DNA of 64,000 nt from Aptenodytes patagonicus (Eukaryota > Chordata > Aves > Sphenisciformes > Spheniscidae): positions 22,096,101 through 22,160,100 of the forward strand of contig NC_134957.1 in the NCBI RefSeq assembly GCF_965638725.1, in the 5' to 3' direction. Positions 57,801 to 64,000 of this stretch are shown in pieces. The position numbers and the translations under genes were made by a program. Position 1 is the first letter of the stretch. Each line of letters begins with the position of its first letter. The notes beneath the pieces were generated by a model. The model did not search any database, was not told the origin of the DNA, and saw nothing but the letters and a program-made list of their open reading frames with translations.

Positions 57801-60687
57801 TTACATACAAAGCCTACATCTGCCTTTCTGAGCAGGCTGTTGTCCAGTCTTCCTCACTGGTTGGGAAGGGAGCTTGGAAGCGGCAGTTACATCCCCACTG
57901 CCAGGGCAGTGTCCCGCTCACAATAAAGCACAGTTTGCTATCACTGCAGCTGTTATGAGTAATTCATTATTTACAAGTCTTATCCTGTACTTCCCCTTAC
58001 CAAAGTCTTGTGAAATGAAGCTGATGCAACTCTAAAAAAATCTCTTCGAAGTTACAATACCAGCTGCTGGTTTCTGGATAAGCTCACTATAACCAGAAAC
58101 TTTATCTGCAAGAGTTCAAAACCTACTTACAACAAAATAATAATAAAAAAACCTAGCTGGGTACAGTAACCACATTGCTAGTATTCACCTAGATATCAAA
58201 ACTATGTGCTATTTCCTTTTCACTAACCTCAAAACCTTTGTAAGTCATCACCAAGCCTAGTTTGGATTTCCTCTCTCTCTCTGCTTAGTCCACTTACTTA
58301 CAACTTCCCTTTCTGCTCTGCAGGGAAGCTGCCAGGCAGACATTCTCACCTGCAGAGATCTTTTGTGTGGTCTTGCCACAGTTGCCCTCCTTACATCGAG
58401 ACTACACTACCTCTGTGTGCTCCTACCCGCAATGAGATTATGTTTTTCCACAATGCTTTGAAGATTAAAAAAAAAAAACAACCTTGTTTAAGGTAACAAG
58501 GCTCATGTAAGCTAATAAAAAGTAATGTAAGTATTGTCTTTGAGAGATGATGATTAGTTTTGCATTAAAATGTATTAGTGTTATTAGCTACGAAGTTAAG
58601 CACTCAAGAACCAGGAAATACCAAAACGTAGACTACACAGATGGACAGATATGAAACAAGGGGAAGAACCGCGTCTGTGGTATGTGTTAGTTATTGCAGA
58701 TATTAGAAAACCAATGTGTTGCAGGAAGAGAAGGTTTTATTCAGAACCCGATCACTCCACCGATAAACTTGATTTCACACCTGTGTGTCTGCTGGTGGTT
58801 CTTGCATCAGAGTAGGCAAATTGTGCTTTTAATAGATGGCTGCTAGTAACGTTTGTCATACGTTGCATGCTAAATTTAATATCTTGTAATACCACCTTCC
58901 AAGTGCTGAACAATCAAAGCTACAAATGTGATCAGCGGGAGGTACACTTTCACCATCTGAGATGTTATGTAAGGTCTTAAGTATCTCACGTTGGTGTTCA
59001 GCAGTGGGGCACAATTTTGCATGGATTTCTGCACTTCAGCTTAAGATTTGTGAAACTGGAATAACACCTTCATGTCTCACAAGGTGTGGTGGCAGCAAGG
59101 ACTCTCAGTGACACAAAGTGACAACAATGGAGAATAATGCCTTCAAAAAAGACAGCTTCCTTTCAGGTAATGTGCCCTAAGTAAAACTGTTCTCTCCTTG
59201 TCTGCCTCCCTCCTTAATACTGTCTCTCTCCCATTCCTCCCAGCCCACCATGGTCTAGTCTCTATGCTATCCCCAACTTTTTGTTCTTTTTGCCTAATTT
59301 GTTCCAGTCCTGGCTCCTCAAACATCTGATTCCAGTTTACTTTCATCTCAGCTAGTCCCACTTTTCTCCAATCTTTGTCTTATTTCTAGCTCTCTCAGGC
59401 TGCCCTTGTGATCTGTTTTCTTCTGGCCATCCTTGTCCCAAAATCCTTAACAGCCCCCCAATACAGACTGGAAAGACTTGGCCCTTACATTTTCCTTAAC
59501 ATGGTAGTCCCAGTCTTCAGCAAACTCGTGTGATTTCCCTGCCATTCATTCCCAAACCTAGCACCTGTCCTTTGCCAACCTTTAAATCCAGTCTGTGCTC
59601 CTATACCCGCCTTGTCTTAATCCACGCCATCCTGCATACAGTACACGATATCCAGACAGTGGTAATGAGACCCAGCTCCTGCCGGGGCACGGCGGTGTGA
59701 CAATAAGCTACAGCTTCCTTTCTCAAGGGTTTTCTACTCCTTTGTACGGTGATGATGATGATGTGGCAAGCAAGCTCTGAGCCGTCCACGGTGTGGAGGT
59801 AGGCAAAAACCTCACATCAGGGAGCGCAAAAATCTGTAAGAGGTTTTAAGAGCCGCCGAATTAATGCCTTTGTCACCGACGGCCCCGAGGCGGAGCTGGC
59901 TATCGAAGACCCCCGGGAGCGCTACCTGCCGCTGAGGCGAGGCGAGGCGAGGCGAGGCGGCGGTGCACACCTTCCCTTCCCTCCCCTCTCCTCCCCTCCC
60001 TCCCTTTCCCTCCCTTCCCTTCCCTTCCCCTCCGGTCACACGTCACCAGAAATGGCCGCACCGCGGAGGCGCCGGCGTTAAGCCCGGCACGGGAGCACGC
60101 CCCGCCGAGAGGCCCGCCCGCCGCCCCCGGGCTCGGCGGGGACCGCCTGGCTGAGGTGCAGCCGCGCCGGGAGCCCACGGGCAGCGTCCGCCGCCACATC
60201 CCTCAGGAGGCTGCGCCGAGCGCGGGAGCCGGCGCCGGAGGCCGGCCGAGAGCGGGCTCGGCGGGACTGCGGCTCCCTGAGGGAAGGGGGGCCGGCGGGC
60301 GGCCATCCCCCCTCAGCCTCCCCGCCGCCGCCCCCCCGGCTTCTCCTCAGGCCGCGCTTCCCGCCGCCGGCGCCGCGCGGCCTCCCCGGGCGCTGCCCGC
60401 CCCGCCGCTCACTTGTCCCTGATGATCGTCTGGAGCTCCCGCAGCTGGTCGTTCATGGGCAGCAGCTTCAGCTGCGGCCCGATCGGCGGCGCGCCGCCCT
60501 CCCCCGCGGGCATCGGCGCCGCCGCGACCCCGTTGCTGCTGCTGTCCGGGCTGGGGCAGCCGCTGTCCTCGCCGGGCTCCGCGAAGCGGATCAGCCGGGA
60601 GCCGCCGCCCGCTGTCGCTGTCGCCGCCGGCTGCTCGTCCTGCGGCCGCGGGCCGAGCCGCTGGTTCTGGCAGGGCATCGCCTCCAT
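42697..60687 (-). CDS. UPRT: UPRT, uracil phosphoribosyltransferase homologue
   Basis: Seven coding exons in transcription order: 60687-60413, 54009-53967, 47858-47789, 45514-45452, 44692-44531, 43779-43681, 42803-42697. They total 819 bases in one frame (272 residues; human UPRT has 309, mainly because of a longer N-terminus). All introns are GT-AG with matching phases. The first 70 or so residues are low-complexity and weakly conserved; from QLKLLPMNDQ onward the protein follows human UPRT closely. The phosphoribosyltransferase fold carries the PRPP-loop segment YPILSTGNT, but the acidic residue that precedes Pro in microbial enzymes (DPMLATG type) is Tyr here. The C-terminus ends HFGQKYFGTD without the longer uracil-binding loop of bacterial Upp. 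The family name implies uracil plus PRPP to UMP; animal members are thought to be weak or inactive. Cytosolic or nuclear; no signal peptide. Confidence 0.96.
42804..43680 (-). other. UPRT intron 6
   Basis: 0.9 kb intron between coding exons 6 and 7; no recognised features. Confidence 0.6.
43681..43779 (-). CDS. UPRT: UPRT coding exon 6
   Basis: Encodes STGNTVIEAVKVLVEHGVQP then SVIILLSLFSTPH; its start completes the PRPP-binding loop. TTTTAG acceptor and GTAAGT donor; phase 1 on both sides. Confidence 0.95.
43780..44530 (-). other. UPRT intron 5
   Basis: 0.75 kb intron between coding exons 5 and 6; no recognised features. Confidence 0.6.
44531..44692 (-). CDS. UPRT: UPRT coding exon 5
   Basis: Encodes GEAMEQGLRDCCRSIRIGKI, LIQSDEETQRAKVYYAKFPP and DIYRRKVLLMYPIL, ending just before the PRPP loop. 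The acceptor is TTTTGAG, a weak polypyrimidine context, but the phase and the conserved GEAMEQG start support it. GTAAGT donor. Confidence 0.94.
44693..45451 (-). other. UPRT intron 4
   Basis: 0.76 kb intron between coding exons 4 and 5; no recognised features. Confidence 0.6.
45452..45514 (-). CDS. UPRT: UPRT coding exon 4 (63 bases)
   Basis: Encodes GHKYEGVRFEKGNCGVSIMR plus S and the first base of Gly. CTCACAG acceptor, GTAGGC donor. Human UPRT has GYKYEGVKFEKGNCGVSIMR here. Confidence 0.95.
46631..46656. repeat. Dispersed short repeat, copy 1
   Basis: CCACTGCCAGGGCAGTG followed by GCCCGCTC. A near-identical stretch lies at 57896-57919. The core forms a six-base-pair inverted repeat (CACTGC/GCAGTG). 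Its origin is unknown. Confidence 0.5.
47530..47706 (+). mobile_element. CR1 3'-end fragment
   Basis: It starts in the last ORF2 codons (a degraded SEFEERLDDALRHMVQF then TAG) and continues through the non-coding 3' end GTTGGACTCGATGGTCCTTA ... CCCTTCCAACTCGAGGTATT, finishing ATTCTATGATC. It is a 5'-truncated CR1 of about 180 bases lying antisense within UPRT intron 3. Confidence 0.9.
47789..47858 (-). CDS. UPRT: UPRT coding exon 3 (70 bases)
   Basis: Encodes IRLVVEEGLNQLPYTECTVT then TPT plus one base. TTCTACAG acceptor and GTACGT donor. Human UPRT reads IRLVVEEGLNQLPYKECMVT at this place. Confidence 0.95.
49244..49278. repeat. (CCT)n microsatellite
   Basis: About twelve uninterrupted trinucleotide units, CCT on the + strand and AGG on the - strand, within UPRT intron 2. 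Poly-Glu or poly-Arg frames reported by translation here are artefacts of the repeat. Confidence 0.95.
50830..51010 (+). repeat. Ancient MIR/CORE-SINE-like remnant
   Basis: CTCTTTGCACCTCAGAATTT ... ATTATCACCCC ... GAAAGGTGAAGTGACCTGTT ... GGGCTGAG follows the order of landmarks in old amniote SINEs of the MIR type (low-abundance Ca-rich start, ATTATCCCC, AGGTTAAGTGACTTGCCCA-like core). It is heavily diverged, and the assignment rests on remembered consensus patterns. Confidence 0.45.
53967..54009 (-). CDS. UPRT: UPRT coding exon 2 (43-base microexon)
   Basis: TTTTTCAG acceptor, then G completing Lys and KSSRGDFVFSADRL, ending at GTAGGT. Human UPRT has KTASRGDFMFSADRL. The exon length (43) and both phases fit exons 1 and 3 exactly, which is strong support for so short an exon. 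Confidence 0.94.
57896..57919. repeat. Dispersed short repeat, copy 2
   Basis: CCACTGCCAGGGCAGTGTCC CGCTC, one mismatch from the stretch at 46631-46656. The two lie in different introns of UPRT, 11 kb apart, in the same orientation. Confidence 0.5.
59934..59958 (+). repeat. (GAGGC)5 tandem repeat
   Basis: Five exact copies of GAGGC within the GC-rich start of UPRT intron 1, immediately before a homopyrimidine tract. Confidence 0.9.
59970..60033 (+). repeat. 64-base homopyrimidine/homopurine tract
   Basis: Uninterrupted run of C and T on the + strand (purines on the UPRT sense strand), made of CCCT and TCCC units. It lies about 380 bases into UPRT intron 1. Such tracts can form triplex (H-DNA) structures and are common near vertebrate promoters. 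Confidence 0.9.
60413..60687 (-). CDS. UPRT: UPRT coding exon 1
   Basis: Residues 1-91 plus two bases, from MEAMPCQNQ to QLRELQTIIRD, ending at GTGAGC. The ATG at 60687 is the first in-frame ATG; the frame stays open further upstream but only through a GTG. The second Met begins MPCQNQ, matching MPCHNQ in the human protein, so initiation at either Met is possible. The middle of the exon is Gly/Ala/Pro/Ser-rich and poorly conserved; the last 20 codons are nearly identical to human. Confidence 0.92.
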
Positions 60688-60807
60688 GCGCCGGGGCGCG
60701 CCCCCGCCCCCCCGCGCCGGCCCTTGCCGCCACGCGCCGCGCCGGCCCCGCTTGCGCCGGCGCCGCGCGGGGGGGCAGGGGGGAGGGCGCCGGCCCGCCC
60801 TCGCTCT

Positions 60808-60812
60808 ATTGG
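60808..60812 (-). promoter_or_regulatory. CCAAT box of the UPRT promoter
   Basis: ATTGG on the + strand, CCAAT on the UPRT sense strand, about 120 bases before the ATG and just downstream of the GC-box cluster. This spacing suits a TATA-less promoter. Confidence 0.6.
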
Positions 60813-60860
60813 CTGCCGGCGCCGCCACTCAAGGCCGCGGCGGGAGCGCAGGCACGGGAG

Positions 60861-60882
60861 GCGGGCGGGGCGGGGCGGGGCG
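60861..60882 (+). promoter_or_regulatory. GC-box cluster / G-quadruplex motif
   Basis: GCGGGCGGGGCGGGGCGGGG contains overlapping Sp1/KLF-type GC boxes. Its four G runs with one-base loops also meet the G-quadruplex pattern on the + strand. Confidence 0.65.
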
Positions 60883-61170
60883 TTCCTGTCGGCACCTCCC
60901 GGCGCGGTGACGTGTTGTCCCTGCCGCGTTCCCGCCCTTCGCGCCTCGGCTGGCGCGCGGCGGGCTGTGGGGGCGCCTCGGAGCCGGCGGGCGCTGCCGG
61001 CCCGTCGCGGTCCGCCGCCAGCCAGCGGTCGCGGCGGGAGCCTTGCTCTCTGGCTCCTCCCGCCGCCTCCGGCTTCCCGGCAGGTATTCCCCGGAGACCC
61101 CCTGCCAGCTGCAGGGCCCGCTCGGCGGGGGGGCTGAATGCCGCCTCTCCGGAGCCCGCCGCGTGGCACA

Positions 61171-64000
61171 GAAGCTCTGCTGCAGGGTTTTTGTCTGTAT
61201 TTGTTTGGGTTTTGTTTGGTTTTGGGGGGCCTTTCAAGATACTGGAAACTGTAATAGACATCAGTGCAGGTTCGGAGGAGGAGAGGAGGTAGGATTCAAG
61301 GAAGTTCGAATATGTAAAGGTGAATTTCTCCTGAGTACAAATGCCCGGTTATCACGTTGATGTGTATGTATGCAGGTACAGTGCATTCCGGATCGATCCG
61401 ACCTGCAGCACAGGCTCTCAGCCGTGTGATGCGTGTCCAGCGTTTCCACCGTATCCAGCTCTTTGGGCATGTGCTACACGGAACACCCTGCGTGTGGATA
61501 AAAGAACCCTGACCTGTGGTATCGCAGTGCTTGACGTGGCTCTAACGCCTCTCCAATGGAGATGTACAAAATCGCTCCGCAAACCTGCATTGTTAAACCT
61601 CACCGCACCGTTCTGAGACAACTGCATTATTACAGTCTTGTCTTCGTTAAAGACGGAGAGAAGAGCAGGTTCCATGCGCCTGTACGCTGCGTCAAGTGAT
61701 AGAACCCGTTACGTACTTCCAGTAAGACCCTAACCTTGAAGATGGAAAACGTGCGTTTGACCATCCAGTTCATGCTCTCTTTAGTCCAGGCTAGCACTAA
61801 TTTTTTCTCTACTATAAAGTTCCGAAGCAAGCGCCAACTGCGTGAGAAAGAAACACGCTCCTCTCATGAAATACGAAGGGGAACGTTCAGCATTCTGATG
61901 GAATATTGAAAATGACGTTCCGTCAGTCATCTAACACCGAAAAAGCACATCAGCAGACTGGTGGAGAGGAGGCGATTAATTTGGAAAAAGGCATTAAACG
62001 TGCTAAATGCTAGCAGCTTAGTTTACAGATAACTAAGGGGTGACTATACCCCATGCTGTAAACATTTAAGAAGGGTGAGAAATTACTAATGACGACAGAA
62101 GGAAGGAGTACTGGAAGTAATGGGATCCAATTCAATACAGGGAAGCTAAAGATAAATCTCTGGCAAATAATTGTCATAATGGAAATGGGGTAGGATCGTT
62201 GGTATCCCCTCGTTTAGGGTACTTAGAATTAAAATGGCCAAGACATGAGAAAAGTATCTGCACTGAAGAATCTGGCATTACATACACACGTATCTGCTTA
62301 CAATAGCAAATGGCTAGGTGGTATTTGATGGAAAATTTTATAATTTTAATATTCCATTATCATGGACTGAGCAAAAAATCAGCTTCAGAATTTCCATTGT
62401 CTCTGCTAACGCATATCATTTTATTTCCTCTACGCTTTTAAGGCTAATAAGGTGCTTAATATATTTGACATTAATATTTCCCCTCCAAAGTTTGCCTTTA
62501 CCTGCTGTTCCTTCTTTAAGAACTCTCCAATGCTGCTGGTTTTATTGCGCCCCCCCCCCCCCCCCCCTTTCCGTCTTTTTGCCAGTTCCGATCTTCTCTC
62601 TCTCCTTTCGACACCAGTTTATTTACATGATACCAGATTATTGATAGCTGTACAAGGCCCAGCACGAACCCCGAGAGAGACACCGAAAGAAAACGAGGCC
62701 ACATACCTGTAGTGGTCAGAAACGTGACAACCCCTTCCCTCAGAGCGCCCTAACCAGGAGAACAAAGCTCATGCTATAGACACGGAAAGCTAACAACAGA
62801 CGAGTTTTATAAACTTGCACTGTTTAAAGTAGCTTGCCACAAAAGAAATACCTGTTTCTCTGCAGATTTAGCTGTAGAAGCAGAGGATCTCCTTGGAGAC
62901 AGACAGAAATCAATGCACGCTCCAGAGTTGGCAGTGAGAAAAGATGACAGAAGCAGCTCAGCAGAAGGAGTAAGCCCCGGCGCATGGAGGTGAAATAACA
63001 CCTTATTTAGAGTTTATTAAAGTTTTTATGTTCTTTCTCATTAAAGGTTTTTAATATGATTATAACATTGTAATGAACTTCACTTATAGCGACAAATACT
63101 TATTTCTTCGAGCTGTAAAAAAGTGGAGCACAATTTCCTAAAGACTATTTATAGAACTAAGATTTACAATTATTAAACATTCCTATAAAATGGAAAGAAT
63201 CAGCACTGAATGCCAGATAATCAGTATGCCAAGGGGAGACTGAAACCTGTATTTTGTATGGTAACGTTGACAATTCCAGTTATGGCAGGCATCAGCCTAA
63301 ATGAAAGTGCCCCCAGAGCTGTGGAAATCAAAATGAATTCAGGAGTCAGGCTAGAGGGTAAAGAAAAGTGACAATACTCATATTTTAGGATCAGCAGTAT
63401 TGGAAGGGTATGAACACAAAGAGGGGAATGCTTCACCAAAGTACATGAAGAAAGAGGGAAAATTAATGGGAAGAAATGAATGCAAAGACATTAAAAATGG
63501 GAAAACCAGGCAAGGTTGGGGAGGGGGGGTAGAACCCCTCACTCAGAGATATAAAATCAGTTTTGACAAGTAGAATATGTGCTGGAAGGCACAGTACTGA
63601 TTTGGAGACAGGGACTGTTGTACTTACTCCTAGAAAAATATGAACTATTAATCCTCAGGCCTTACATTTAAGAACAGAGCAGTTACATTTGAAGTGCAGT
63701 GTGAATTATATTTTGTAGTCAATTAAGTAGCATAAATAAGCTGTATTTTAAAATGTTTGATTACGTTACAAAAATGGCATTTTGATTTTCTTCTTACAAA
63801 AATGTGTTCTCCACCTTAACACAAAGCAAGACTTGTCCTCTATTTTGTTACGGCAAACAGGTTACATGTTGTATGAACATGCTGTTAGCTGTTTTACAAA
63901 TTATTTAAAATTTATCATGTCAGTTAGTTCTGTTACAGATAACACACAGCTACAAAACTGTCTAAAATCCTAACTAGAATGCCTCTCAAATCCTAACCCA
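61171..64000. other. Intergenic DNA upstream of UPRT, no gene recognised
   Basis: GC falls quickly after 61.2 kb. The rest is AT-rich with scattered short frames, none recognisable. It includes an 18-base C run at 62550-62567. In mammals ABCB7 lies divergently beyond UPRT, but no ABCB7-like exon is visible here. Confidence 0.6.
62550..62567 (+). repeat. Poly-C homopolymer
   Basis: Eighteen consecutive C residues in an otherwise AT-rich region. Long C runs are uncommon and are prone to length errors in sequencing. Confidence 0.9.

Larger units (their letters stand above)
54010..60412 (-). other. UPRT intron 1
   Basis: 6.4 kb intron. AT-rich over most of its length, it turns GC-rich near exon 1, where it contains (GAGGC)5 at 59934-59958 and a 64-base homopyrimidine run at 59970-60033. 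A second copy of a short dispersed repeat lies at 57896-57919. No gene recognised inside. Confidence 0.6.
59880..61170 (-). promoter_or_regulatory. UPRT: CpG island promoter of UPRT
   Basis: Very high GC and CpG density surrounds the first UPRT exon. On the - strand a CCAAT box lies at 60812-60808, and clustered GC boxes (GGGCGGGGCGGGGCGGGG on the + strand) lie at 60861-60882. A TGACGTG half-CRE is at 60908-60914. The CCAAT and GC boxes suggest transcription starts between about 60690 and 60780, just upstream of the ATG at 60687. No TATA box is seen. Confidence 0.85.

Noticed and set aside
60688-60828. N-terminal extension of UPRT by 47 codons
   Set aside because: The upstream frame is open but its only upstream initiator is GTG at 60828, and the CCAAT box at 60808-60812 lies inside it, so it is probably promoter rather than transcript.
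60912-61292. 126-codon + strand frame divergent from UPRT
   Set aside because: GC-rich translation without a known domain; not similar to ABCB7, the gene expected beyond UPRT in mammals. A divergent non-coding transcript remains possible.

Overview
This is vertebrate nuclear DNA, almost certainly from a bird. Coding sequence is split into short exons with GT-AG introns, two CpG islands mark promoters, and nearly every recognisable interspersed repeat is a CR1 LINE piece, several with the CR1-type 3' end built on ATTCTATG. There is no sign of bacterial, plasmid or phage organisation, and most long reading frames are chance or GC-driven.

Two protein-coding genes can be rebuilt completely from splice sites and conserved residues. 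ZDHHC15 lies on the + strand, coding exons 1-11 between 11983 and 32729 (332 codons plus stop). It encodes a DHHC-family protein S-acyltransferase. UPRT lies on the - strand, coding exons 1-7 from 60687 down to 42697 (272 codons plus stop). It encodes the animal uracil phosphoribosyltransferase homologue. The genes converge tail to tail with about 10 kb between stop codons. The same convergent pair is found on human Xq13.3, so this is conserved synteny, expected on the chicken-chromosome-4 counterpart of the X-conserved region.

Layout: 1-9240 is AT-rich intergenic DNA with no recognised gene and a weak CpG cluster near 5.2-5.7 kb. 9240-10582 is a 5'-truncated, internally deleted CR1. 11480-12600 is the ZDHHC15 CpG-island promoter. 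11983-32729 is ZDHHC15. 32730-42696 is the shared 3' flank, with candidate poly(A) signals, a CR1 endonuclease-domain fragment and a strong CTCF-like motif. 42697-60687 is UPRT. 59880-61170 is the UPRT CpG-island promoter. 61170-64000 is upstream DNA with no recognised gene.

The two gene products work in different pathways (membrane protein palmitoylation; a pyrimidine-salvage-fold protein), and nothing here suggests a joint function beyond conserved linkage. I did not find a novel multi-gene system. The items most worth checking are the convergent pair of CTCF-like motifs that bracket ZDHHC15, the 27-base in-frame ZDHHC15 exon, the altered active-site signature of UPRT, an unusual CR1 5'-part fragment, and a homopyrimidine mirror-like tract next to UPRT exon 1.
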